A stretch of DNA of 64,000 nt from positions 248,001 through 312,000 of the forward strand of contig NZ_JBIGIC010000006.1 in assembly GCF_043555985.1 (NCBI RefSeq), read 5' to 3'. A program made the translations under genes and the position numbers. A model generated the notes under the pieces. That model did no database searches, was not told where the DNA came from, and was given only the letters and a program-made list of their open reading frames with translations. Shown piece after piece: positions 8,973 to 18,789 of the stretch (positions are counted from its first letter, which is position 1; the number at the start of each line of letters is the position of its first letter). The stretch is from Pelomonas candidula (lineage in GTDB: Bacteria > Pseudomonadota > Gammaproteobacteria > Burkholderiales > Burkholderiaceae_C).

Positions 8973-9003
8973 CTATACCGGAAACTGGGGACTCCCCGGC
9001 AAA
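8973..9003 (-). promoter_or_regulatory. Likely sigma-70 promoter for tRNA-Leu
   Basis: On the minus strand a -10-like TATAGA (8973-8978, within TATAGAAT) is preceded by TTGCCG (8998-9003) with a 19-base spacer. The spacing is longer than ideal, but the -10 is close to consensus. A start near 8966 leaves a leader of about 50 bases before the tRNA. Confidence 0.5.
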
Positions 9004-9026
9004 GAGGCGAGGTTTTTAGTCAGGCA

Positions 9027-9416
9027 TCAGTGCGATGCCGCTGAAGCCGCAACAGGGGCCGTGACGGCGGGCGCAATGACCGCGCCAGGGATGGCGGCAG
9101 CACCCGAAGCGGCCGGCGCGGGCGCCGTGATGGGCGCGCGATCCAACGCGGTATCGGCACCCGTCGTGGCCGACGAGCGACCGTTGGACAGAAAGGCTAG
9201 CCCCAGTGTGCAACCGAAGAACAGCGTGGCCGCCACGGCCGTGCTGCGCGACAGGAAGTTCGCGCTGCCGGTCGCACCGAACAGGCTGCCCGACGCACCG
9301 CTGCCGAAGGACGCCCCCATGTCGGCCCCCTTGCCGTGCTGCACCAGCACCAGACCGATGATCGCCAAGGCCGACAGCAACTGAACGATCAACACCAGAT
9401 TTGCAAAGAACTGCAT
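9027..9416 (-). CDS. secG: Preprotein translocase subunit SecG
   Basis: Small auxiliary subunit of the SecYEG protein-export channel. 129 residues from the ATG giving MQFFANLVLIV, with GGAG eight bases upstream; a GTG lies three codons earlier. There are two membrane helices, an N-terminal one and one near residues 50-72, separated by the conserved loop VLVQHGKGADMGASFGSG. The C-terminal tail is Ala/Pro-rich, and so low in complexity that it probably is not structured. It sits downstream of tpiA on the same strand. Confidence 0.96.
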   Translation of the reverse strand: MQFFANLVLIVQLLSALAIIGLVLVQHGKGADMGASFGSGASGSLFGATGSANFLSRSTAVAATLFFGCTLGLAFLSNGRSSATTGADTALDRAPITAPAPAASGAAAIPGAVIAPAVTAPVAASAASH

Positions 9417-9477
9417 TCCAAACACTCCATCAAAACGCTTGTGGCGCCCCGCCCTCGCGGCCGGGCGCCGGAAAAAC

Positions 9478-10221
9478 TCAGTGGGCCGCAGCCAGGCAGA
9501 CAGCGGCGAAATCCGCCACCTTCAGCGACGCGCCGCCGATCAGGCCACCATCGATGTCGGGCTGACCAAACAGCTGGGCCGCGTTGTCGGCCTTGACGCT
9601 GCCACCGTAAAGGATGCGCATCGAGGATGCGCGGTCGGTCGCCGCCTGCAGCTGGGCGCGCAGCACGGCGTGCACGGCCTGCGCCTGCTCCGGCGTGGCG
9701 GTCAGGCCGGTGCCAATTGCCCAGACGGGCTCGTAAGCCACGACCATCTCGCCACAGCAATGGCCCAGCGTGTGGATCACGGAGGCCAGTTGGCGCTTGA
9801 CGACGGCTTCGGTCTGGCCCGCTTCGCGCTCGGCGCGGGTTTCGCCGACACAGACGATGGGCGTCACGCCATGAGCCAGCGCCGCCTTGGCCTTGTCGGC
9901 GACGAGTTGGTCGCTCTCGGCGTGGTACGCGCGACGCTCCGAGTGGCCGACGATGGCATAGCGGCAACCGACGTCCTGCAGCATGGCCGACGACACCTCG
10001 CCCGTGTAGGCCCCCTGCTCGTGCGAAGAGCAGTCCTGCGCGCCGTAGGCGATGCTCGTACCGGTCAACGCGAGGGCCGCCTCGGCGATGTAGACGAAAG
10101 GCACACAGACGGCCACGTCGGCATTCCAGGGACCGGCCTCCTTCAGGCCGGCGAGCAGCTGGGCGTTGGCGGCGCGGTTGCCATGCATCTTCCAGTTGCC
10201 GACGACGAGCTTCTTTCTCAT
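9478..10221 (-). CDS. tpiA: Triosephosphate isomerase
   Basis: Interconverts dihydroxyacetone phosphate and glyceraldehyde 3-phosphate in glycolysis and gluconeogenesis. 247 residues, a full TIM barrel. The catalytic residues are visible: Lys11 in GNWKMHGN, His93 in VGHSERRAYH and Glu164 in AYEPVWAIGTG, and the phosphate-binding ILYGGSVK is near the C-terminus. ATG start, 13 bases after the quinone reductase stop, so the two are probably cotranscribed. Confidence 0.98.
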   Translation of the reverse strand: MRKKLVVGNWKMHGNRAANAQLLAGLKEAGPWNADVAVCVPFVYIAEAALALTGTSIAYGAQDCSSHEQGAYTGEVSSAMLQDVGCRYAIVGHSERRAYHAESDQLVADKAKAALAHGVTPIVCVGETRAEREAGQTEAVVKRQLASVIHTLGHCCGEMVVAYEPVWAIGTGLTATPEQAQAVHAVLRAQLQAATDRASSMRILYGGSVKADNAAQLFGQPDIDGGLIGGASLKVADFAAVCLAAAH

Positions 10222-10234
10222 CTCTTCTTCTCCG

Positions 10235-11221
10235 TCACCAGGTCAGCACGATCTTGCCGATGTGCTGGTTGGACTCCATCAACGCATGCGCCTCGGCCGC
10301 CTGAACAGCCGGCAGCTCACGGTAGACCACGGGCTTGATCCGGCCAGCTTCGATCAGCGGCCAGACCTTGTCACGCAGCGAGCGCGCCAGAGCAGCCTTG
10401 AAGGCGGCCGAACGCGGGCGCAACGTCGAGCCGGTGATCGTCAGACGCTTGCGCAACACGAGGCCGGCATCGATCTCCGACTTCACGCCGCCCTGCACAG
10501 CGATCAACGCCAGGCGACCGTCTTCGGCCAGCGCTTGAACGCCTCGACCGATGTAGTCGCCAGCCACCATGTCCAGGATCACATCGACACCTCGGCCACC
10601 CGTGGCAGCCCTGGCCTCGGCGACGAAATCCTGTTCGCGGTAGTTGATCGCGACGTCGGCACCCAGTGCCAAGCACGCCTCGGCCTTGTCAGCCGACCCG
10701 ACCGTCACCAGCACGCGGGCACCCATCGCCTTGGCGATCTGGATGGCCGTCACGCCGATGCCGCTGGAACCACCATGAATCAGCAGCGACTCGCCAGCCA
10801 TCAAGCCCACGCGATCAAACACGTTGGCCCAGACCGTGAAGCAGGTTTCGGGCAGCGTCGCCGCCTGAGCCAGCGCCCAGCCCTGAGGCACAGGCAGGCA
10901 CTGCCCCACCGGCACCGCACACAGCTCGGCATAGCCGCCGCCGTTGACCAACGCACAAACCTTGTCGCCCAGCTTGAAGCCATGCGCGGCCAGGGCCCGA
11001 TCATCGCCGGCGACGATCTCGCCCGCGACTTCCAGACCCGGCAACTCGCTTGCGCCCGGCGGCGGCGGGTAGGCGCCCTTGCGTTGCAGCACGTCCGGGC
11101 GGTTGATACCCGAAGCGGCCACACGGATCAGGCACTCACCCGGACCCGCGACCGGGTCCGGCCGCTCGGCCAGCTCCAGCACCTCGGGCCCGCCGGGGCG
11201 GGTGATCGCGATGACTTTCAT
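10235..11221 (-). CDS. NAD(P)H quinone oxidoreductase, zinc-independent MDR family
   Basis: 328-residue medium-chain dehydrogenase/reductase of the quinone oxidoreductase (PIG3/Qor) branch, predicted to reduce quinones with NADPH. An N-terminal GroES-like fold is followed by a Rossmann domain with the nucleotide loop GGSSGIGVTAIQIAK near residue 147. No structural-zinc Cys cluster is evident, in agreement with the Qor group. It lies between pnp and tpiA with gaps of 11 and 13 bases, an order I know from Burkholderiales. The exact substrate is unknown. Confidence 0.93.
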   Translation of the reverse strand: MKVIAITRPGGPEVLELAERPDPVAGPGECLIRVAASGINRPDVLQRKGAYPPPPGASELPGLEVAGEIVAGDDRALAAHGFKLGDKVCALVNGGGYAELCAVPVGQCLPVPQGWALAQAATLPETCFTVWANVFDRVGLMAGESLLIHGGSSGIGVTAIQIAKAMGARVLVTVGSADKAEACLALGADVAINYREQDFVAEARAATGGRGVDVILDMVAGDYIGRGVQALAEDGRLALIAVQGGVKSEIDAGLVLRKRLTITGSTLRPRSAAFKAALARSLRDKVWPLIEAGRIKPVVYRELPAVQAAEAHALMESNQHIGKIVLTW

Positions 11222-11232
11222 CGCTGCTCGAA

Positions 11233-13380
11233 TTACTCCGCAGCGGGCGTCGGCTCGGCAGCCGGGGCCGGGGCGGCTTCGCGCTCGGGACGATCGATCA
11301 GCGCCTTCATGGACAGCTTGATGCGGCCCTTCTCGTCGGTCTCCAGCACCTTGACCTTGACCACTTGGCCTTCCTGCAGGAAGTCGGTGACCTTCTCGAC
11401 GCGCTGGTGGGCGATCTGGCTGATGTGCAGCAGACCATCCTTGCCGGGCAGCAGATTCACGAGAGCGCCGAAGTCCAGAATCTTGACGATCGGGCCTTCG
11501 TAGACCTTGCCCACTTCGACTTCAGCGGTGATTTCGGCGATGCGCTTCTTGGCCAGTTCGGCCTTCTCGGCGTCCGTCGAGGCGATGGTGATCGTGCCGT
11601 CTTCGCCGATGTCGATGGTCGTGCCGGTCTCTTCGGTCAGTGCGCGGATGGTGGCGCCGCCCTTGCCGATGACGTCGCGGATCTTCTCCGGGTTGATCTT
11701 CATCGTGTACAGGCGCGGGGCGAACTGCGACACCTCGGTGTTGGCGCTGCTCATGGCCTCGACCATCTTGCCCAGGATGTGCAGGCGGGCTTCCTTGGCT
11801 TGCGCCAGGGCGACCTGCATGATTTCCTTGGTGATGCCCTGGATCTTGATGTCCATCTGCAGGGCGGTGATGCCGGTCGTCGTGCCCGCCACCTTGAAGT
11901 CCATGTCCCCGAGGTGGTCCTCGTCACCCAGGATGTCGGTCAGCACGGCGAAGCGGTTGCCGTCCTTGATCAGGCCCATGGCGATGCCGGCGACGTGCGC
12001 CTTCATCGGCACGCCGGCGTCCATCAGCGCCAGGCAGCCGCCGCAGACGGAGGCCATCGACGACGAGCCGTTGGACTCGGTGATTTCGGAGACGACGCGC
12101 AGCGAGTACGGGAAGTCTTCCTTGCTCGGCAGCGCGGCGATCAGCGCGCGCTTGGCCAGGCGGCCGTGGCCGATTTCGCGACGCTTGGGCGAGCCCACAC
12201 GACCCGTCTCGCCGGTGGCGAAGGGGGGCATGTTGTAGTGCATCATGAAGCGGTCTTCGAACTCGCCGTCCAGCGCGTCGATGCGCTGCGCGTCGCGGTC
12301 CGTGCCCAGCGTGGCGACGACCAGGGCCTGCGTCTCGCCGCGCGTGAACAGCGCCGAGCCGTGGGTGCGCGGCAGGATGCCGTTGCTGATCTCGATGGGG
12401 CGCACGGTGCGGGTGTCGCGGCCGTCGATGCGCGGCTCGCCGGCCAGGATCTGGCTGCGGACGATGCGGGCTTCGATCTCGAACAGCAGGCCTTCCACTT
12501 CGACCTTGTCGAAGGACACGCCTTCGGCCGTCAGGGCGGCGAAGACATTGGCCGAAGCGGCGCGGCAGGCTTGCGTGCGAGCCTGCTTGGAACGGATCTG
12601 GTAGGCCTCGCGCAGGGGGCCTTCGGCCAGGGCGTTGACCTTGGCGATGAAGGCCTCGTCCTTGGCGGGAGCGGTCCAGTTCCAGGCCGGCTTGCCGGCT
12701 TCCTTGACCAGCTCGTTGATCGCGGCGATGGCGACATTGCCTTGGTCATGGCCATAGACCACGGCGCCCAGCATGACTTCTTCCGACAGGCCCGAGGCCT
12801 CGGACTCGACCATCAGCACGGCAGCTTGCGTGCCGGCGACGACCAGATCCATCTGGCTGTTGGCCAGCTCGGACTTGCTGGGGTTCAGCAGGTACTCGCC
12901 GTTGACGTAGCCCACGCGGGCGGCGCCGATCGGGCCGTTGAACGGGATGCCGGACACGGCCAGCGCGGCGGATGTGCCGATCATGGCGGCGATGTCGGCC
13001 TGCACTTCAGGGTTCAGGCTCACCACGTGAATGACGACCTGGACTTCGTTGAAGAAGCCTTCGGGGAACAGCGGGCGGATCGGGCGGTCGATCAGGCGGC
13101 TGGTCAGCGTCTCGTGCTCGCTCGGGCGGCCTTCACGCTTGAAGAAGCTGCCGGGGATCTTGCCGGCGGCGTAGGTCTTCTCGAGGTAGTCGACGGTCAG
13201 CGGGAAGAAGTCCTGGCCGGCCTTGGCCTCGGTCTTGGCGACCACGGTGGCCAGCACGACGGTGCCTTCGATGTTGACGAGGACGGCGCCGGTGGACTGG
13301 CGGGCGATCTCACCCGTTTCCAGCACGACTTGGTGGCGGCCCCATTGGAAGGACTTGGTGACTTTGTTGAACATGGACAT
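11233..13380 (-). CDS. pnp: Polyribonucleotide nucleotidyltransferase (PNPase)
   Basis: 3'-5' phosphorolytic exoribonuclease and degradosome component. 715 residues from the ATG giving MSMFNKVTKSFQWG, preceded by GGAG six bases upstream; nearby in-frame ATGs at 13386 and 13374 are alternatives. Domain order is RNase PH 1, an all-helical linker, RNase PH 2, a KH domain near residue 560 (KIRDVIGKGGATIRAL) and an S1 domain (GKVYEGPIVKILDFGALV). The leader contains a long imperfect hairpin (13459-13496) of the kind cut by RNase III for autoregulation in other bacteria. Confidence 0.97.
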   Translation of the reverse strand: MSMFNKVTKSFQWGRHQVVLETGEIARQSTGAVLVNIEGTVVLATVVAKTEAKAGQDFFPLTVDYLEKTYAAGKIPGSFFKREGRPSEHETLTSRLIDRPIRPLFPEGFFNEVQVVIHVVSLNPEVQADIAAMIGTSAALAVSGIPFNGPIGAARVGYVNGEYLLNPSKSELANSQMDLVVAGTQAAVLMVESEASGLSEEVMLGAVVYGHDQGNVAIAAINELVKEAGKPAWNWTAPAKDEAFIAKVNALAEGPLREAYQIRSKQARTQACRAASANVFAALTAEGVSFDKVEVEGLLFEIEARIVRSQILAGEPRIDGRDTRTVRPIEISNGILPRTHGSALFTRGETQALVVATLGTDRDAQRIDALDGEFEDRFMMHYNMPPFATGETGRVGSPKRREIGHGRLAKRALIAALPSKEDFPYSLRVVSEITESNGSSSMASVCGGCLALMDAGVPMKAHVAGIAMGLIKDGNRFAVLTDILGDEDHLGDMDFKVAGTTTGITALQMDIKIQGITKEIMQVALAQAKEARLHILGKMVEAMSSANTEVSQFAPRLYTMKINPEKIRDVIGKGGATIRALTEETGTTIDIGEDGTITIASTDAEKAELAKKRIAEITAEVEVGKVYEGPIVKILDFGALVNLLPGKDGLLHISQIAHQRVEKVTDFLQEGQVVKVKVLETDEKGRIKLSMKALIDRPEREAAPAPAAEPTPAAE

Positions 13381-13458
13381 GCTCATCTCCTGGTTGTGGT
13401 GGACACCGTCATCGGCGCCCGATGGAACCGGAAACGAGGCTGGGTTTGGTCCAGATGC

Positions 13459-13496
13459 CATTCCAGGGCGGCTCGCTGAAAAGCCGTCTTGGAATG
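13459..13496 (-). promoter_or_regulatory. pnp leader stem-loop, possible RNase III site
   Basis: In the minus-strand transcript the arms CATTCCA/TGGAATG and CGGCT/AGCCG pair around an 8-base loop, with two A-C mismatches between them. This gives about 13 base pairs some 80 bases before the pnp start. E. coli pnp is autoregulated through RNase III cleavage of such a leader duplex; the same role here is inference. Confidence 0.5.
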
Positions 13497-13536
13497 ATCC
13501 GTGACCACGTCAGCTTGGTTCCGGCAGATGGACAAA

Positions 13537-13570
13537 GAGCCTGTACTGGGCGAATGGACCAGACAGGCTC
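13537..13570 (-). terminator. rpsO-pnp intergenic hairpin
   Basis: A perfect 8-bp stem GAGCCTGT/ACAGGCTC with an 18-base loop, starting 19 bases after the rpsO stop and followed on the minus strand by TTTGT. This looks like a leaky rpsO terminator allowing read-through into pnp, as described for enteric rpsO-pnp. Confidence 0.55.
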
Positions 13571-13588
13571 CTCGTGGATTTCAGCGAA

Positions 13589-13855
13589 TTACTTGCGCAG
13601 GCCCAGCTTGGCGATCAGCGCGACGTAACGAGCGGAGTCGACACGCTTCAGGTAGGCCAGCAGGCTCTTGCGCGTGTTGACCATCTTCAGCAGACCGCGA
13701 CGGCCGTGGTGGTCCTTAGCGTGGGTCTTGAAGTGGGGGGTCAGGTCGTTGATGCGGGCGGTCAGCAGGGCGACCTGGACTTCCGGCGAGCCGGTGTCAT
13801 TGGCGCTGCGTGCGTTGGCCTTGACGATCTCGGCCTTCTTTTCGGCGATGGACAT
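13589..13855 (-). CDS. rpsO: 30S ribosomal protein S15
   Basis: Primary 16S rRNA-binding protein of the small-subunit platform. 88 residues, starting at MSIAEKKAEIV, standard length. The conserved stretches TGSPEVQVALLTARI, HFKTHAKDHHGRRGLL and RKSLLAYLKR are all present. It is followed by pnp on the same strand, the conserved rpsO-pnp pair. Confidence 0.98.
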   Translation of the reverse strand: MSIAEKKAEIVKANARSANDTGSPEVQVALLTARINDLTPHFKTHAKDHHGRRGLLKMVNTRKSLLAYLKRVDSARYVALIAKLGLRK

Positions 13856-14030
13856 TTTGTTTTCCAAAAGGTTTCGGAAGTCCGGCCGGGCGAGACGCAC
13901 TACAGAAGCGCTGCCGCAGACGGTTTCCGGGGTTGACTTGCGGACACGGGGGAAACCACCCCGAGCCGTGCTGGCTCGCTCGGATTGCGCCGAGCTTGTT
14001 GTTCTGCACCGTGAAGCGCAAAACCCGCGG

Positions 14031-14036
14031 AGTATA
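14031..14036 (-). promoter_or_regulatory. Possible -10 element for rpsO
   Basis: TATACT on the minus strand, about 175 bases upstream of the rpsO start. No clear -35 lies at 16-18 bases, so this is only a candidate. Confidence 0.3.
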
Positions 14037-14170
14037 GCCCAGAAGGCCCGAACGCCCTGGCCGAGGCTGCCCGACGGTCGCGCAATTGCGGTGCGCCGGG
14101 CGTATTTCAAGGGCCGGACGCGCCCCACCCTGCGAATGCGTGACTTCTCTGCCGAAGAGCAGCCGCGGGG

Positions 14171-14198
14171 CTTGAAGCCCCTGTCGGCCGCCTTATCT
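14171..14198 (+). promoter_or_regulatory. Sigma-32 (heat shock) type promoter
   Basis: CTTGAA (14171-14176), then a 14-base spacer, then CCTTATCT (14191-14198). This compares well with the RpoH consensus CTTGAA-N13/14-CCCCATNT. It is 63 bases upstream of a small heat-shock protein gene, which is the expected target. Confidence 0.65.
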
Positions 14199-14260
14199 CC
14201 CGGTCATCGGGTGCTGCTCCCGACCCGCGAAGCAGCGTTCACAGCCACAGGAGTCTCGCC

Positions 14261-14653
14261 ATGTTCTATCTGACCCATCCCCGCCATGTCGCCCGCGTCC
14301 TGCGCCAGTTCGACCTCGATGCCGACACCACCCGCAGCCCGGCACTGGATGTCTCCGAGGACGACAAGGCTTACCACGTCACCGTCGACATGCCGGGCGT
14401 TGCCAAGGAAGCCGTCAAGGTCCGGATCGAAGGACGTCGCGTACACATCGAGACGGCCGCAGAAGAAGCCGCTCCGAGCGACGGCTCCCGCCTGCTCTAC
14501 CGCGAGCGCCGCGCCGCCCGTTATGCGCGCAGCTTCTCGCTGCCGGTGGAGATCGACCAGACCAGTTCCGAAGCACGCTTCGAGAACGGCGTGCTGACGC
14601 TGAACCTGGTCAAGCGCGTCGCCGAGAACGGCGGCCAGCTGACCATCAACTAA
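14261..14653 (+). CDS. Hsp20 family small heat-shock protein
   Basis: ATP-independent holdase chaperone. 130 residues, made of a short N-terminal arm (about 25 residues) and an alpha-crystallin domain from about residue 27 (PALDVSEDDKAYHVTVDMPG) to the family signature ENGVLTLNLVKR near residue 110. Only a short C-terminal tail follows. AGGAG lies seven bases before the ATG, and a sigma-32-like promoter is upstream. The stop codon TAA overlaps the convergent tsaD stop TAG in the four bases CTAA. Confidence 0.94.
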   Translation: MFYLTHPRHVARVLRQFDLDADTTRSPALDVSEDDKAYHVTVDMPGVAKEAVKVRIEGRRVHIETAAEEAAPSDGSRLLYRERRAARYARSFSLPVEIDQTSSEARFENGVLTLNLVKRVAENGGQLTIN

Positions 14654-15693
14654 GCCGCCGAGAGATCCCAGCGCGGGCGGACTCCGAAACCGCCGTCCCG
14701 GCTGGGCTTGGCCATGCCGCGCTGCAGGCGCAGCGCGGCGGCCATCGCGATCATGGCGCCGTTGTCGGTGCACAGCGACAGCTCGGGGTAATGCACGCGA
14801 ACGCCCCGCTTGGCACACACCGCGTTCAGTTGCTCGCGCAGCTTCGCATTCGCGCCGACACCACCAGCGACGACGAGGCGCTTCAACCCCGTTTCCTTGA
14901 GCGCCAGCAGCGACTTCTTCACCAGCACCTCGACAATGGCGGCCTGCGTCGATGCCGCCAGGTCGGCCTTGGTCTGCTCGCAGGGTGAGTCGCCAACTTT
15001 CTTCACCTGCGTCAGCACCGCCGTCTTCAGGCCGGCAAAGCTGAAGTCCGGCTTGCCGCTGTGCAGCAGTGGGCGGGGCAGTTCGTAGGCGTCCGGGTTG
15101 CCGAACTCGGCCATGCGCGCGAGATGCGGGCCGCCCGGGTACGGCAGGCCCAGCAGCTTGGCGCTCTTGTCGAAGGCCTCGCCAGCCGCATCGTCGATGG
15201 TCTCGCCGAGGATCGCGTAAGAACCCACATCGTCCACCCGCATCAGCTGCGTGTGACCGCCGCTGACCAGCAGCGCGACGAAGGGGAACTCCGGCGGGTC
15301 AGCCGACAGGAAAGGCGACAGCAGATGCCCCTCCAGGTGATGGATGGGCAAGGCGGGCAAGTCCAGCGCCGCAGCCAGCGACACAGCCACACCGGCGCCG
15401 ACCAGCAGCGCGCCGGCAAGGCCCGGGCCCTGCGTGTAGGAGATGAGGTCGACATCGTGCAGCGCGAGCCCCGACTGCGACAGCACCTCGCGCGCCAGCG
15501 GCAGCACGCGACGCACATGGTCGCGCGATGCCAGCTCGGGCACGACACCGCCATAGGCCTGATGCATGGAGATCTGGCTGTACAGCGCCTGCGCGATCAG
15601 CCTGGGCGGCGCATCGCCGTCAACTTCGACAAGCGCAACCCCGGTCTCGTCGCAGGACGACTCGAAACCCAGAACGCGCTGGACCGCGCTCAC
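14650..15693 (-). CDS. tsaD: tRNA N6-threonylcarbamoyladenosine transferase TsaD
   Basis: Transfers threonylcarbamoyl to A37 of ANN-decoding tRNAs with TsaB and TsaE; ASKHA fold with a bound metal. 347 residues. Visible are GFESSCDETGVALVE at the N-terminus, HQAYGGVVPELASRDH, the metal-binding HHLEGHLLSPFL and VSGGHTQLMRV. It starts at GTG, sharing GTGA with the fdx stop, so it is translationally coupled to the last isc gene. That gives an Fe-S operon with a tRNA-modification gene at its end. Confidence 0.97.
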   Translation of the reverse strand: MSAVQRVLGFESSCDETGVALVEVDGDAPPRLIAQALYSQISMHQAYGGVVPELASRDHVRRVLPLAREVLSQSGLALHDVDLISYTQGPGLAGALLVGAGVAVSLAAALDLPALPIHHLEGHLLSPFLSADPPEFPFVALLVSGGHTQLMRVDDVGSYAILGETIDDAAGEAFDKSAKLLGLPYPGGPHLARMAEFGNPDAYELPRPLLHSGKPDFSFAGLKTAVLTQVKKVGDSPCEQTKADLAASTQAAIVEVLVKKSLLALKETGLKRLVVAGGVGANAKLREQLNAVCAKRGVRVHYPELSLCTDNGAMIAMAAALRLQRGMAKPSRDGGFGVRPRWDLSAA

Positions 15694-16028
15694 TTGCCTT
15701 CCTTGGCGTGGTTGATCGAGTACTTGGGGATCTCGACCGTGATGTCCTGCTGGCGCAGCAGCGCCTGGCAGGACAGACGCGAGTCAGGCTCCAAGCCCCA
15801 GGCGCGGTCGAGCATGTCTTCCTCATCCTCTTCCATCTCGCTCAGCGAACGACCACCCTCGCGGACGATGACGTGGCAGGTCGTGCAGGCGCAGACCTGG
15901 TCGCAGGCATGCTCGATGTGGATGTCGTTGTCCAGCAGCGCCTCGCAGATCGAGGTGCCGGGCGCCGCGGTGATGCTGGCGCCGTCGGGGCAGTACTCGG
16001 CGTGCGGAAGGATCTTGATGACGGGCAT
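15690..16028 (-). CDS. fdx: ISC-type [2Fe-2S] ferredoxin
   Basis: Electron donor for Fe-S cluster assembly on IscU. 112 residues. The ligands are C42, C48, C51 and C87 (ACDQVCACTTCHV and RLSCQAL), matching the Isc ferredoxin spacing, with the extra Cys46 that is also typical of this group. It lies 8 bases after hscA and overlaps tsaD by four bases. Confidence 0.97.
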   Translation of the reverse strand: MPVIKILPHAEYCPDGASITAAPGTSICEALLDNDIHIEHACDQVCACTTCHVIVREGGRSLSEMEEDEEDMLDRAWGLEPDSRLSCQALLRQQDITVEIPKYSINHAKEGK

Positions 16029-16036
16029 TTCAGTTC

Positions 16037-17881
<1,845 letters not shown>

Positions 17882-17886
17882 GGGAT

Positions 17887-18405
17887 TCAGGCGTCGAGCG
17901 CCGCGAGGCGCTGGTCGATGTCGGCACGAAAACGCTGGATGAACATCAGCGCGCGGACCTGGGATGCAGCAGCCGGCGCGTCGCCGACCTCGTCGAGCAA
18001 GCGCTGAACAGTGGCGAGCGCCGTGGTTTCGGCCTGGGCCGCATCGTCGTCGAGGGTGGTCAGCGCGGCCTCGTCGGTCGCGTCATCCAGCGCCTCGCGC
18101 CACTCCATCTGCTGCATCAGGAAGGCAGCGGGCATGGCCGTGTTGTTCTCGGCTTGCACCGGCGCGCCACGCAGCTCACACAGGTAGGCGGCGCGCTTGA
18201 GCGGATCTCGCAGACGCTGGTAGCCCTCGTTGACACGCATGGCCCACTGCATCGCCACCCGCTGCGCGGCAGCGCCTTCCGCGGCGAAGCGGTCGGGGTG
18301 GACTTCGGCCTGCAGCGCCTTCCAGCGCGCGTCGATGGCGGCGCGTTCCTGGGCCTGAGTTTCAGGCAGGCCGAAGAGCTGGAAGTCGTTGTCGGTCAGG
18401 CGCAT
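17887..18405 (-). CDS. hscB: Fe-S assembly co-chaperone HscB
   Basis: J-domain partner of HscA that delivers IscU. 172 residues starting at MRLTDNDFQLFGLP. The J-domain carries the HPD motif (VHPDRF, about residues 36-38), and the C-terminal three-helix domain binds IscU. No good ribosome site precedes this ATG; upstream lies a terminator-like hairpin (18416-18445), so expression may be set apart from iscRSUA. A longer frame to 18495 overlaps that hairpin and is less likely. Confidence 0.94.
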   Translation of the reverse strand: MRLTDNDFQLFGLPETQAQERAAIDARWKALQAEVHPDRFAAEGAAAQRVAMQWAMRVNEGYQRLRDPLKRAAYLCELRGAPVQAENNTAMPAAFLMQQMEWREALDDATDEAALTTLDDDAAQAETTALATVQRLLDEVGDAPAAASQVRALMFIQRFRADIDQRLAALDA

Positions 18406-18415
18406 GGCGAGTGGA

Positions 18416-18445
18416 AAAGCAAAAGGCGCGGTTCTCACCGCGCCT
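18416..18445 (-). terminator. Terminator-like hairpin between iscA and hscB
   Basis: A perfect 8-bp stem AGGCGCGG/CCGCGCCT with a 6-base loop, followed on the minus strand by TTTGCTTTT. It has the shape of an intrinsic terminator and lies inside the operon, so partial read-through is expected. Confidence 0.6.
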
Positions 18446-18464
18446 GTCGTCGGGTCAGCGAATC

Positions 18465-18788
18465 TCAGACACGGAAGGACTCGCCGCAGCCGCACTTGTC
18501 TTTCTCGCGCGGGTTGCGGAACTTGAAGCCTTCGTTGAGGCCTTCGCGGACGAAGTCCAGCTCGGTGCCATCGAGATACGGGAGGCTCTTGGGGTCGATG
18601 AGGATCTTGACCTCGTGCCCCTCGAACACCACATCCTCGGGCGCCACGTAATCCGCGTATTCGAGCTTGTAGGCCAAGCCCGAGCAGCCGGTCGTCTTGA
18701 CGCCCAGCCGCACGCCCACGCCCTTGCCGCGCTTGGCGATGTAGCGCTTGACGTGGCGAGCCGCGGCTTCGGTCAGCGTGACGGACAT
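18465..18788 (-). CDS. iscA: Iron-sulfur cluster assembly protein IscA
   Basis: A-type Fe-S carrier that passes [2Fe-2S]/[4Fe-4S] clusters to targets. 107 residues with the invariant Cys35 (TTGCSGLAY), Cys99 and Cys101 (KCGCGESF). It starts at ATG one base after the iscU stop. It is the last gene before the intra-operon hairpin. Confidence 0.97.
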   Translation of the reverse strand: MSVTLTEAAARHVKRYIAKRGKGVGVRLGVKTTGCSGLAYKLEYADYVAPEDVVFEGHEVKILIDPKSLPYLDGTELDFVREGLNEGFKFRNPREKDKCGCGESFRV

Positions 18789-18789
18789 G

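Larger units (their letters stand above)
8598..9026. other. Intergenic region nuoA-secG
   Basis: A 429-base stretch without a protein gene. It holds tRNA-Leu (8830-8914), a likely promoter for it at 8973-9003, an 8-base inverted repeat in its leader (8928-8962) and a hairpin downstream of it (8789-8817). I see nothing convincing in 8598-8788 beyond an isolated TTGACA on the minus strand. Confidence 0.8.
13856..14260. other. Divergent regulatory region rpsO / small heat-shock gene
   Basis: A 405-base gap between divergent genes. The right end holds a sigma-32-like promoter for the heat-shock gene (14171-14198). The left half holds the rpsO leader and a minus-strand TATACT at 14031-14036 that could be its -10, but without a good -35. 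I see no open frame that looks real. Confidence 0.7.
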
